A stretch of DNA of 64,000 nucleotides, from the NCBI GenBank assembly GCA_034521715.1, contig JAXHLY010000002.1, positions 248,001 to 312,000 of the forward strand, read 5' to 3'. Made by a program: the position numbers and the translations under genes. This document shows positions 40,413-49,258 of the stretch, in pieces. The notes below the pieces were generated by a model, which had not been told where the DNA came from, made no database searches, and was given only the letters and a program-made list of their open reading frames with translations. Positions within the stretch are counted from its first letter, which is position 1. Every line of letters starts with the position of its first letter. This stretch comes from Methylohalomonas sp034521715 (GTDB lineage Bacteria > Pseudomonadota > Gammaproteobacteria > Methylohalomonadales > Methylohalomonadaceae).

Positions 40413-41342
40413 ATGCAATTTATCATAATCAACAATCGTTACGGTAAGGGCCGGCGGATCCATTTCGGTCCCGCCACCTGCGCGCTGCTACTGACTATAG
40501 CAGGGGGGTTGGTCGGCAGTCTGTTCATCGGCGGCATGTATTTCGCCCAGGCCCGCAGCGAGGATGCGCTCACCCGGTTGTATGGCGCAGCCGGCCTCGC
40601 CTGGCAGCGCGAGATCAAGGAGCAGCGGGAAACCATCGATGATGCTCGCCACCAGGCCAACCAGCAGCTCAACGCCCTGGCGGCACGTCTGAGCAAACTG
40701 CAGGGGCATGTGCTGCGCCTGGATGCGCTGGGTGAACGCCTGGCCGGTATGGCCGGACTCGATGACCTGGAATTCGGCGTAGAACATCCCCCGGGCATGG
40801 GCGGCCCGGAACCGGCCTACCAGCAGGACATGGAGGCAGGGGATTTCGTAACAGCTTTGGACAGGCTGTCCAGTGACCTCGACGAGCGTGCCGATAAACT
40901 GCGGGCCATCGAGCAGTTGCTGCTGACCCGTAATCTGCAGGAACAGATCATGCCGGCCGGCACCCCGGTGAAGGGGGGATGGGTTTCATCCTGGTTCGGT
41001 ATGCGCACCAATCCGATTTCCGGCCGCAAGGAGATGCATGAGGGCATCGATTTTGCCGGGCGACCGGGCTCCACCGTCCATGCCGCGGCTGACGGGGTCG
41101 TGACCTGGTCCGGGCCGCGTGGCGGCTATGGTAATATGGTCGAAATCAGTCACGGCGACGGCTATACCACCCGCTATGCGCACAACAAGGAAAACCTGGT
41201 CCGGCTTGGCCAGCGGATCAGCAAAGGTGATTCCATTGCCAGGATGGGATCGACCGGCCGGTCCACGGGAACCCACGTGCACTTTGAAGTTGTGCATGAC
41301 GGCAAAGTCGTCAATCCCAAGAACTATATTTCTGTTAAATAA
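40413..41342 (+). CDS. M23 family (LytM-domain) metallopeptidase, membrane-anchored
   Basis: This is a periplasmic peptidoglycan endopeptidase candidate of 309 residues. One membrane helix (residues 22-45) is followed by a coiled-coil region (about 55-105) and an M23 domain. Zinc ligands are in MHEGIDFAGRPGSTVHAA (His, Asp) and GTHVHFEV (HxH), so it looks catalytically complete, unlike the EnvC/NlpD activators. Intact. It sits between dciA and secA, as in Pseudomonas. The exact substrate bond is unknown. Confidence 0.9.
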   Translation: MQFIIINNRYGKGRRIHFGPATCALLLTIAGGLVGSLFIGGMYFAQARSEDALTRLYGAAGLAWQREIKEQRETIDDARHQANQQLNALAARLSKLQGHVLRLDALGERLAGMAGLDDLEFGVEHPPGMGGPEPAYQQDMEAGDFVTALDRLSSDLDERADKLRAIEQLLLTRNLQEQIMPAGTPVKGGWVSSWFGMRTNPISGRKEMHEGIDFAGRPGSTVHAAADGVVTWSGPRGGYGNMVEISHGDGYTTRYAHNKENLVRLGQRISKGDSIARMGSTGRSTGTHVHFEVVHDGKVVNPKNYISVK

Positions 41343-41433
41343 TCCAATCTTTTCCCTCTCCGGCAACACATCAATGTCGTAGGGCATATCCCTGCGTTTG
41401 CCGCCTGCAGGACTGAGCCACACGGATCGCAAC

Positions 41434-44202
41434 ATGATTAGCGGTTTACTCAAAAAATTTGTCGGCAGTCGTAATGAACGGCTGCTGAAGCGCATGCGCA
41501 AACGTGTCGAGCGAATCAACGTGCTCGAAACTGATATTGCGGCCCTTGATGATGATGCCCTGCGGGCGAAAACTGAGGAATTCCGCGGCCGTTATAACAG
41601 TGGCGAGACTCTGGACGATTTGCTGTCGGAGGCATTCGCCGTGGTCCGCGAAACCAGCCGTCGTATCCTGGATATGCGGCATTTTGATGTCCAGCTTATC
41701 GGCGGCATGGTACTGCATCAGGGTTCCATCGCGGAGATGCGTACCGGCGAAGGTAAAACGTTGGTCGCGACACTGCCGGCCTATCTGAACGCCCTGACTG
41801 GTCAGGGTGTTCACATTATCACGGTGAATGATTACCTGGCGCAGCGTGATGCCGACTGGATGGGGAAGATCTATGAATTTCTCGGTCTGTCCGTGGGTGT
41901 CATCATCTCGGGAATGACCTCGGAGCACCGGCGCGAGGCTTATGCCGCCGATATTACCTACGGCACGAATAACGAATTCGGATTTGATTATCTGCGTGAC
42001 AACATGGCCAAGGCCGCCGAGGATCGCGTTCAACGTACACTGAATTACGCCATCGTCGACGAGGTTGACTCGATTCTGATCGACGAGGCACGGACGCCGC
42101 TGATTATCTCCGGTGCCGTTGATGACAAGACCGATCTGTACATCAAGATCAATGAACTTGTTCCGAAACTGAAACGCCAGCCTGCCTATGATGCACAGAC
42201 CGAGGAAGAGCCGCCTGGCGATTACAGCATCGACGAAAAAAGCAAACAGGTTTATCTCACCGAGGAAGGTCATGAGCATATAGAACAGCTGCTCCGCGAA
42301 GCCGGGATCATCGAGGAAGGGCAGAGTCTATATGATGCCGTCAATATCGGTATTTTCCATCACGTGAATGCGGCTTTGCGTGCCCACGCCCTGTTTCAGC
42401 ATGATGTCGACTATATCGTCAGGGATAATCAGGTGGTTATTGTCGACGAGTTTACCGGGCGTACCATGCCGGGACGGCGCTGGTCGGACGGCCTGCACCA
42501 GGCGGTGGAGGCGAAAGAGGGCGTACCCATCCAGAGTGAAAACCAGACACTGGCCTCGATCACCTATCAGAATTATTTCCGCCTGTACGACAAGCTGGCG
42601 GGCATGACGGGAACCGCCGATACAGAGGCGTACGAGTTCCAGACCATTTACGGGCTCGAAGTCATCGTCGTACCGACGCACAAGCCGATGATCCGGGATG
42701 ACCGAGGCGATCTGGTTTACCTGACGGCAAAAGAAAAATTCGACGCCATTATCGAGGATATCAAGGACTGCCAGCAGCGTGGCCAGCCGGTGCTGGTGGG
42801 TACGACATCGATCGAGGTTTCGGAATATCTTTCAGGGCTTTTGAACAAGGACAATATCCGCCACCAGGTACTCAATGCCAAGTTTCATGAGAAAGAGGCC
42901 GACATTATCGCCCAGGCCGGCCGCCCCGGCACGGTAACGATTGCGACCAACATGGCCGGGCGCGGTACAGATATCGTGCTCGGTGGCAATCCGGAGGCGG
43001 AAATCGGTGAACTGGAGGAACCGGATGAAGAGGCGGTACGAAAGATCCGTGAGCAGTGGCGTCTGCGTCACGAGCAGGTAGTCGATGCCGGCGGCCTGCA
43101 TATAATCGGTACCGAACGCCACGAGTCACGGCGTATCGACAATCAGCTGCGCGGGCGTTCCGGCCGTCAGGGGGACCCCGGTTCAAGCCGGTTTTATCTG
43201 TCGCTTGAGGATAATCTCATGCGCATCTTCGCATCCGACCGGGTATCGGGGTGGATGCAGAAGATGGGCATGGAAGAAGGCGAGTCCATTGAACATCCGT
43301 GGGTCTCGCGGGCAATCGAGAATGCCCAGCGCAAGGTCGAAGCCCACAATTTTGATATCCGCAAGCATCTGCTCGAGTTCGACGACGTCGCCAACGATCA
43401 GCGCAAGGTCGTTTATGAACAGCGCAATGAATTGCTTGATATCGATGATGTTTCCGACAATATTGCCGCCATGCGCCGCGATGTTGTCGATTCCGTTATC
43501 AGCACCTATGTGCCGCCGGGTAGTATGGATGAACAATGGGATATCAGCGGACTGACCGAGGCACTGGAACGCGAGTTCGGTCTGCACTTACCGATCGCGG
43601 ACTGGCTTGAGCAGGACCGGGATCTCAATGAAGAGGGGCTGCGTGAAAAAATCCACGCCGGGGCCGTGCATGCTGCCGAAGATAAAGAGCAGTCCATTGG
43701 CCCGGATCTGATGCGGCGTATCGAGAAGCAGTTGATGCTGGATGTGCTCGATCGTTACTGGATGGAACACCTGGCGGCATTGGACCATCTGCGCCAGGGC
43801 ATCAACCTGCGCAGCTATGCCGCCAAGAATCCGAAACAGGAATTCAAGAAGGATGCATTCTCGCTGTTTGTCGAGATGCTGGATAACATCAAGCATGATG
43901 TCATCAGTATTCTGTCACGCGTCCAGGTACGGGCCGAGGAGGATATCGATGCCGCCGAGCGCCGTCGCCGGGAAGAGGCCGCACGGCGCCAGGTCCAGCA
44001 ACAGCATCCCGAGGCCCCGGATGCGCTGCATCCCGCCGCCCCCGCGGGCGATGCGGTCGCGGCCAGCGCCGCCGGCCAGGGCGGGGCAGCGCCTGCCAAA
44101 ACGTCGCCGGTCGTGCGCGAAGGCAGGAAAGTCGGGCGCAATGAACCATGTCCCTGTGGTTCCGGCAAGAAATACAAGCATTGCCATGGCAGCCTTAACT
44201 GA
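41434..44202 (+). CDS. secA: preprotein translocase ATPase SecA
   Basis: SecA is the motor that pushes preproteins through SecYEG. 922 residues, intact. Walker A is EMRTGEGKTLVATLPAYLNA, the DEAD-like box IVDEVDSILIDEARTPLIIS, and the second nucleotide-binding domain has ATNMAGRGTDIVLGG and RRIDNQLRGRSGRQGD. The C-terminal SEC-C zinc motif CPCGSGKKYKHCH binds SecB and phospholipids. The start at 41434 (MISGLLKKFVGSRNERLLKR) matches the family; an in-frame ATG 36 bases upstream does not. No secM leader is visible upstream. Confidence 0.97.
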   Translation: MISGLLKKFVGSRNERLLKRMRKRVERINVLETDIAALDDDALRAKTEEFRGRYNSGETLDDLLSEAFAVVRETSRRILDMRHFDVQLIGGMVLHQGSIAEMRTGEGKTLVATLPAYLNALTGQGVHIITVNDYLAQRDADWMGKIYEFLGLSVGVIISGMTSEHRREAYAADITYGTNNEFGFDYLRDNMAKAAEDRVQRTLNYAIVDEVDSILIDEARTPLIISGAVDDKTDLYIKINELVPKLKRQPAYDAQTEEEPPGDYSIDEKSKQVYLTEEGHEHIEQLLREAGIIEEGQSLYDAVNIGIFHHVNAALRAHALFQHDVDYIVRDNQVVIVDEFTGRTMPGRRWSDGLHQAVEAKEGVPIQSENQTLASITYQNYFRLYDKLAGMTGTADTEAYEFQTIYGLEVIVVPTHKPMIRDDRGDLVYLTAKEKFDAIIEDIKDCQQRGQPVLVGTTSIEVSEYLSGLLNKDNIRHQVLNAKFHEKEADIIAQAGRPGTVTIATNMAGRGTDIVLGGNPEAEIGELEEPDEEAVRKIREQWRLRHEQVVDAGGLHIIGTERHESRRIDNQLRGRSGRQGDPGSSRFYLSLEDNLMRIFASDRVSGWMQKMGMEEGESIEHPWVSRAIENAQRKVEAHNFDIRKHLLEFDDVANDQRKVVYEQRNELLDIDDVSDNIAAMRRDVVDSVISTYVPPGSMDEQWDISGLTEALEREFGLHLPIADWLEQDRDLNEEGLREKIHAGAVHAAEDKEQSIGPDLMRRIEKQLMLDVLDRYWMEHLAALDHLRQGINLRSYAAKNPKQEFKKDAFSLFVEMLDNIKHDVISILSRVQVRAEEDIDAAERRRREEAARRQVQQQHPEAPDALHPAAPAGDAVAASAAGQGGAAPAKTSPVVREGRKVGRNEPCPCGSGKKYKHCHGSLN

Positions 44203-44265
44203 GCCCGTGGTGTCTGTGAACGGCCCGCACTAAGCCCGGTCGAGCGACAACAGACAATCAACCAT

Positions 44266-45477
44266 ATGGCGGTCGGATTACCCGAATCTCCCAACCTGCA
44301 GAAAGTTGCCGGTATCCGGCTGGGTACGGCCTGTGCCGGCATCCGTCAACCGGGCCGCACCGATCTGCTGCTTATCGAGGCGGTCCCCGGCACCCAGGCT
44401 GCCGCCGTCTTTACCCGGAATCGTTTCTGTGCGGCGCCGGTCACGGTTGCACGCCAGCATCTGCAGCAGTCGGCACCGCGTTTTTGCGTGGTCAATGCCG
44501 GCAATGCCAACGCCGGTACCGGGGCGGCGGGCATCCAGGCGGCACGGACCACCTGCGAGTCGCTGGCTGAACTGACCGGCTGTTCAGCAGAGTCGGTGCT
44601 GCCGTTTTCCACCGGCGTGATTGGCGAATTGCTGCCGGTGGATCGCCTGGTCAGCGCCCTGCCGGCCGCACTGGCGACCCTTAGCGACAACGGCTGGAGC
44701 GATGCCGCGCGGGCGATCATGACCACTGACACAGTGCCGAAAGGCCTGACGCTGGAATATGAGATTGCCGGACAGCCCGCCGTCATGACCGGCATCGTTA
44801 AAGGGGCCGGCATGATCCGGCCCGATATGGCGACCATGCTGGCCTACATTGCGACGAATATAGCCGCCGATGCCGCGACGTTGCAGATCTGCCTGGACCG
44901 GGCCGTGGATCAATCGTTTAACCGTATCAGCATTGACGGCGATACCTCCACCAATGATGCCTGTCTGTTGCTGGCTACCTCTGCGGGTCCGGCCCGTATA
45001 AGTGATGATGCTGCACTGGCGGAATTCCAGGCAGCGCTGAATCAGTTATGCAACTACCTCGCTCAGGCGGTTGTCCGTGATGGTGAGGGGGCGACAAAAT
45101 TCGTTACCGTCCGGGTTAGCGGTGGTGCGTCGGAAGCGGAGTGCCTGGAAATCGCCTATGCCATTGCCGAATCACCGCTGGTCAAGACGGCGTTGTTTGC
45201 CGCTGATCCGAACTGGGGCAGGATACTGGCCGCGGTCGGGCGCAGCGGGCCGGTCGACCTGGATATCGAGAGCGTGTCGATTTATCTTGATGAGTGCTGT
45301 CTTGCCCGAAACGGCGAACTGGCCGCTGAATATGATGAATCGGTGGCCCGCGCGATCATGGCGGGTGAAGAATATACCCTGCTGGCGACGCTTGGGCGCG
45401 GCGACAGGGAGGTTGTAGTGTGGACATGCGATCTGTCACATGAATATGTACGTATTAATGCCGAGTACCGTACCTGA
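44266..45477 (+). CDS. argJ: ornithine acetyltransferase / N-acetylglutamate synthase
   Basis: ArgJ recycles the acetyl group from N-acetylornithine to glutamate in the cyclic arginine pathway; many also make N-acetylglutamate from acetyl-CoA. 403 residues, intact. The autocleavage and nucleophile site is KGAGMIRPDMATMLAYI (Thr before Met), and oxyanion residues lie in PFSTGVIGELLP. ISIDGDTSTNDACLLLA and DPNWGRILAAVGRS follow. The secA-argJ-mutT order is conserved in Pseudomonas. Confidence 0.95.
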   Translation: MAVGLPESPNLQKVAGIRLGTACAGIRQPGRTDLLLIEAVPGTQAAAVFTRNRFCAAPVTVARQHLQQSAPRFCVVNAGNANAGTGAAGIQAARTTCESLAELTGCSAESVLPFSTGVIGELLPVDRLVSALPAALATLSDNGWSDAARAIMTTDTVPKGLTLEYEIAGQPAVMTGIVKGAGMIRPDMATMLAYIATNIAADAATLQICLDRAVDQSFNRISIDGDTSTNDACLLLATSAGPARISDDAALAEFQAALNQLCNYLAQAVVRDGEGATKFVTVRVSGGASEAECLEIAYAIAESPLVKTALFAADPNWGRILAAVGRSGPVDLDIESVSIYLDECCLARNGELAAEYDESVARAIMAGEEYTLLATLGRGDREVVVWTCDLSHEYVRINAEYRT

Positions 45478-45598
45478 CGGTATCGTACAGCTTATCCCTG
45501 CCCGGGCTGTATCCATGCCGCTGCTTCTGCTGCGAACAGTCCCGACCCTGCCCCAGGAGTGACTGTCGCTGGAGGATAACTGCGCTATTCTGTAAACC

Positions 45599-46582
45599 AT
45601 GGTAAGTGGTGAATTGCATATCGCCGTCGGCGTGATCGTTAATGATCGTAATGAGATATTGGTCGCCCGCCGGCCATTCGATTTGCATCAGGGCGGCCTG
45701 TGGGAATTTCCGGGCGGTAAAGTGGAGGCTGGCGAGAATGTACGCGAAGCACTGGCCCGCGAGCTTTACGAAGAACTCAAGTTGGCCGTCACTCGCGCCC
45801 GGCCGCTGATCCGTATCCATTACCAGTATCCCGAATATCCGGTATTGCTCGATGTATGGCGGGTCGAAGACTGGGACGGAGAGCCGTTCGGCCGTGAGGG
45901 CCAGCCGATCGAATGGGTCCCCGCCGAGAGCCTGGATGAGAGATCGTTTCCGCCGGCCAACCGGGCCATTATCAGTGCGGTCCAGCTGCCGCCGGTATAT
46001 CTGATCACGCCGGATCTGGGCACTCCGTATGATGAATTTCTGCACCAGGCGGAGGCCTGCCTGCGCGCCGGGACCCGTCTTATACAATTACGCTGCCGGC
46101 GGCTGATGCCGGATCGGTTCAGGGCAGTGGTGCGGGAGCTGCGCGATCTCTGTCAGAGCTACAATGCCTCGCTGCTGCTGAATGCCATGCCGGCCGAGGC
46201 CATCGCCGGTGGCGCCGACGGGATTCATCTGCCCAGTGCACGTCTGTTGCAGCTCAATGAGCGGCCTCTCGATGGCCGTTATCTGATCGGCGCATCCTGT
46301 CATAACCGTACGGAAGTGGAACATGCCTGCCGGCTGGGACTGGACTTCATTGTGCTGTCACCGATACAACCGACCTCCAGCCACCCGGATGCCACGCCGC
46401 TGGGCTGGGATGGACTGCGCTGGCTGACGGAATGTTCGACGGTCCCGGTTTACGCGCTGGGCGGCATGCGCCCCGATCACCTGACCCGTGCCTGGGACGG
46501 CGGTGCCCAGGGGGTCGCCATGCTGAGCTCGGTGTGGGAAGCAGCGGATCCGGCGCGGGTGATCCGGGCGTGTCTGGATTGA
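45599..46582 (+). CDS. fused Nudix hydrolase (MutT) and thiamine-phosphate-synthase-like protein
   Basis: This is a two-domain protein of 327 residues. Residues 5-130 are a MutT-type Nudix domain. Its box, GGKVEAGENVREALARELYE followed by EL, has the complete GX5EX7REUXEE pattern, so 8-oxo-dGTP hydrolysis is likely. Residues 135-327 are a ThiE/TenI-like TIM barrel (VYLITPDLGTPYDEFLHQAE, QLRCRRL, GADGIHLPSARL, LIGASCHNRTEVEHA, DFIVLSPIQPTSSHP, PVYALGGM). The fusion is known in gammaproteobacteria. The barrel may not act as true thiamine-phosphate synthase, as some pyrophosphate-binding residues are altered. Confidence 0.88.
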   Translation: MVSGELHIAVGVIVNDRNEILVARRPFDLHQGGLWEFPGGKVEAGENVREALARELYEELKLAVTRARPLIRIHYQYPEYPVLLDVWRVEDWDGEPFGREGQPIEWVPAESLDERSFPPANRAIISAVQLPPVYLITPDLGTPYDEFLHQAEACLRAGTRLIQLRCRRLMPDRFRAVVRELRDLCQSYNASLLLNAMPAEAIAGGADGIHLPSARLLQLNERPLDGRYLIGASCHNRTEVEHACRLGLDFIVLSPIQPTSSHPDATPLGWDGLRWLTECSTVPVYALGGMRPDHLTRAWDGGAQGVAMLSSVWEAADPARVIRACLD

Positions 46583-46583
46583 A

Positions 46584-46713
46584 CGCGTGAATCGTGAATC
46601 GTGAATCGTGAATCGTGAATCGTGATATCTAATGTGATCGTGAACGTGAATCGTGAATCCGAGAATCAGAATGTTCGCCTCGGGCCTCCAAGTTCCGTTT
46701 CACGATTCACGAC
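46584..46713. repeat. tandem heptamer repeat (GAATCGT) and inverted partner
   Basis: About six copies of GAATCGT run head to tail at 46590-46622, directly after the Nudix-ThiE stop, with degenerate units to about 46660. The inverted form (cacgattcacgac) lies at 46701-46713, next to the yacG stop. The repeat therefore fills the gap between two convergent genes and can fold as a hairpin. The same family recurs at 55125-55177. Confidence 0.75.
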
Positions 46714-46917
46714 CTAATGCTGTGTCGGTTCACCACCGTTGCTGTCCGCATCCGGATAATCGGCGGGTTCGTCGGTGGGTATCCTGTGCGTGCCGTCAAG
46801 CCAACTGCCGAGATCGATTAGCCGGCAGCGCTCGCTGCAGAATGGCCGCAATGGGTTGTTTTCATCACGCTTTGTTGTTCGGCCGCACTGTGGGCAGGTA
46901 GCCGTCTTCCGGGTCAT
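46714..46917 (-). CDS. yacG: DNA gyrase inhibitor YacG (zinc protein)
   Basis: YacG is a small zinc-binding protein that binds GyrB and inhibits DNA gyrase. The zinc site is four cysteines, CPQCG and CSERCRLIDL. It has 67 residues from the start at 46917, which overlaps the zapD stop; an ATG at 46926 inside zapD is an alternative. The acidic tail (EPADYPDADS) is typical. Confidence 0.92.
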   Translation of the reverse strand: MTRKTATCPQCGRTTKRDENNPLRPFCSERCRLIDLGSWLDGTHRIPTDEPADYPDADSNGGEPTQH

Positions 46918-47684
46918 AGAATGCAACAGTGTAATTCGAATTCAATATCCTGATCGGCCTGCAATGGCCGGCTCTGGGTGTCATCCCTGTACATGAAGCG
47001 TAGTGTAAAACGGTGGCGCCCGCCGCTGATTTCCGGAAAATAAGGACTGGTAGCCGGCAAGACCACCCGGATCAGCTGACATGCAGAACTTGATTCCAGG
47101 CTCTGCTGAAACAGGCCGTTGTCAGCCACAACAGTTTTCGGTGTTGCGCTGTTTCTGATCATGGACAGCGAATAGCTGACGGCGTCACGGATGATGCGCA
47201 GATCCCGGTACCAGCGATCCAGATCCATGGTCCGTTGTTCAACTGGCTGATTGAGCCAATGATGATAGGCAGGTAAATCAAAACCACAGCTGCCGCCGGG
47301 GATGGTGCTGCGTTGCTTAATGGAATTGACCAGGTCATCCGCCCTTATTGCCTGGCCCGGCTGGCAATGGGGGGAACGCAACTGTTCAATAAGTCCATTA
47401 ATCCCCTGAAGAATTGTCAGTAGCCGTTCATGATCCACTGCCGGATTTTCCTTCAGATTGTTAAGCGTTGACGCGTGGCGTTCCAGCTCCTTGATTAACT
47501 CACCCTTGAGATCGCTACGGGACAGCATGTCCGAGACTTCTATAAGGTTCGTAAGTGTTTCCCGGCTGTCCCATTCACTCTGCCCATGAATGCGTACATC
47601 GACATTGCTGAACAGGTGTTCGAGCCGCAGAAAACTGCGGACTCTTTCGTTAAGTGGCTGTTCAAATATGATGCTATCGCCCAC
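46914..47684 (-). CDS. zapD: Z-ring associated protein ZapD
   Basis: ZapD (YacF) cross-links FtsZ filaments by binding the FtsZ C-terminal peptide. 256 residues, intact. Family blocks include IIFEQPLNERVRSFLRLEHL, LLTILQGINGLIEQLRS, PGGSCGFDLPAYHHWL and RFTLRFMYRDDTQSRP. It sits between coaE and yacG as in E. coli, and its partner ftsZ lies 8 kb upstream in the same window. Confidence 0.93.
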   Translation of the reverse strand: MGDSIIFEQPLNERVRSFLRLEHLFSNVDVRIHGQSEWDSRETLTNLIEVSDMLSRSDLKGELIKELERHASTLNNLKENPAVDHERLLTILQGINGLIEQLRSPHCQPGQAIRADDLVNSIKQRSTIPGGSCGFDLPAYHHWLNQPVEQRTMDLDRWYRDLRIIRDAVSYSLSMIRNSATPKTVVADNGLFQQSLESSSACQLIRVVLPATSPYFPEISGGRHRFTLRFMYRDDTQSRPLQADQDIEFELHCCIL

Positions 47685-47697
47685 GTCGATACCTGAA

Positions 47698-48330
47698 TCA
47701 ATTATCCCGGGTTTCTGTTTTGTTTCTGTTTTCCGCCAGCGACAGATATTTGTGGTGCAAATCCTGTACCTTCCCCCTGATCGATTTTAGCTCGCCGTCA
47801 TTAAGGATGACATCATCGGCCTGTTTCAGACGCGCTTCACGTGTCAGTTGTCTGTTCATAATTTCTCTTATGTCAGCTCCGGACTGCTGATCGCGGGCCG
47901 CAGCACGCTGTACCTGTAATTCCTCAGGACAATCGATCACAAGCACCCGGTCTACCCGATCGGCTGAACGGGTTTCCAGCAGCAACGGAACTATCCATAC
48001 GACATAAGCTGCATCAAGCTTATCGCTGTATTCACCAAGCCGTTCGTAGACTCTCGGATGGAGTAATGCCTCCAGGCGTTTCCGTTGGTCATTATTGGTA
48101 AATATTCGGCTGCGAAGAAATGTCCGCGACAATTCTCCCCGTGAATTAATTGCCTCGTTACCGAATATGCTGCGTATCTCGTCGAGTACCAATTGCTCGG
48201 GTGCGGTCAGTTCACGCGTTATTTGGTCGGCATCCAATACCTCGACACCGAGCGACCTGAAGCATTCACCCACAGTGGATTTGCCGCTGCCGATGCCGCC
48301 TGTCATCCCGATTCGAAAGGGTCTGTACAT
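47698..48330 (-). CDS. coaE: dephospho-CoA kinase
   Basis: CoaE phosphorylates the ribose 3'-hydroxyl of dephospho-CoA, the last step of CoA synthesis. 210 residues, intact. P-loop IGMTGGIGSGKSTVGECF, substrate block EVLDADQITRELTAP, and the lid and CoA region VVWIVPLLLETRSADRVDR. The first codon shares a base with the pilD stop. Confidence 0.95.
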   Translation of the reverse strand: MYRPFRIGMTGGIGSGKSTVGECFRSLGVEVLDADQITRELTAPEQLVLDEIRSIFGNEAINSRGELSRTFLRSRIFTNNDQRKRLEALLHPRVYERLGEYSDKLDAAYVVWIVPLLLETRSADRVDRVLVIDCPEELQVQRAAARDQQSGADIREIMNRQLTREARLKQADDVILNDGELKSIRGKVQDLHHKYLSLAENRNKTETRDN

Positions 48331-49202
48331 CAGGCCAGGACCCAGTTCATGTAGGCGCTGCCAATGTCGCTACCCCAGATCAATGTAATCCAGCCGGCCG
48401 CCGCCAGATAGGGGCCGAACGGTATAGGCTTGGTCCGGTCATGGCCCTTGAACACAATCAGGCTGATACCGACGATAGCGCCTACCAGTGAAGCCAGGAT
48501 GATGACAAGCGGCAGGCTGTCCCAGCCGAGCCATGCACCGATCATGCCCAGCAGCTTGAAATCGCCGTAACCCATGCCTTCCTTGCCGGTGAGCAGACGG
48601 AAGGTATGGTATATCAGCCACAGTATACCGTATCCACAAATGGCGCCGAGCACTGCCGCGTGCAGTGATACAAACACGCCGAACAGGTTGACAGCCAGGC
48701 CAAGCCAGAGAAACGGTAGCGTAATATCATCGGGGAGGTAATGGGTATCAAAATCGATCATGCATAATGTCAGCAGTGCCCAGCTGAGCAGTGTGGCGAA
48801 TACCGCGGTCATACCGAAACCGAAATGCCAGGCACAGACAGCAGCGAGCAGTCCGGCTGTCAGTTCAACGGCCGGGTAACGCAGCGAGATGGGCCGGCTG
48901 CAATTTGCGCATTTGCCGCCCAGGAACAGGTAACTCAATATCGGGATGTTTTCATACCAGTGGATGACATGCCGACAGGTGGGGCAATGTGAGCGCGGGG
49001 TGACGAGGCTGTATATCTCGGAATCGGTCGGCTCTGCCGGCAGTTGCAGTAACTCGCGGCACTGCAGGTGCCAGTCGTGTTCCATCATGCGCGGCAGTCT
49101 GAGGATGACGACATTCAGAAAACTGCCAACGATCAGCCCGAAAACAAAAAAGCAGACGGTCAGTGCCAGCGGGCTGGCCTGTAGAAAGTTCAGAATAGAC
49201 AT
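48330..49202 (-). CDS. pilD: type IV prepilin peptidase / N-methyltransferase
   Basis: PilD cleaves the leader of type IV prepilins and type II pseudopilins and methylates the new N-terminus. 290 residues, eight membrane helices, intact. The N-terminal GSFLNVVILRLPRMME block and two CxxC pairs (CPTCRHVIHWYENIPILSY, CANCSRPIS) form the methylase zinc region. Catalytic aspartates are in MIDFDTHYLPDDITL and GYGDFKLLGMIGAW. Confidence 0.95.
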   Translation of the reverse strand: MSILNFLQASPLALTVCFFVFGLIVGSFLNVVILRLPRMMEHDWHLQCRELLQLPAEPTDSEIYSLVTPRSHCPTCRHVIHWYENIPILSYLFLGGKCANCSRPISLRYPAVELTAGLLAAVCAWHFGFGMTAVFATLLSWALLTLCMIDFDTHYLPDDITLPFLWLGLAVNLFGVFVSLHAAVLGAICGYGILWLIYHTFRLLTGKEGMGYGDFKLLGMIGAWLGWDSLPLVIILASLVGAIVGISLIVFKGHDRTKPIPFGPYLAAAGWITLIWGSDIGSAYMNWVLA

Positions 49203-49258
49203 GCGCGTGCCCGATAGCCGGACCGCTATTCAAAGCAGGGCCCGGCCGGCTGATTGGC

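Noticed and set aside
46584..46660. CRISPR or coding repeat
   Set aside because: The seven-base units have no spacers and no frame or start; it is a simple tandem repeat.
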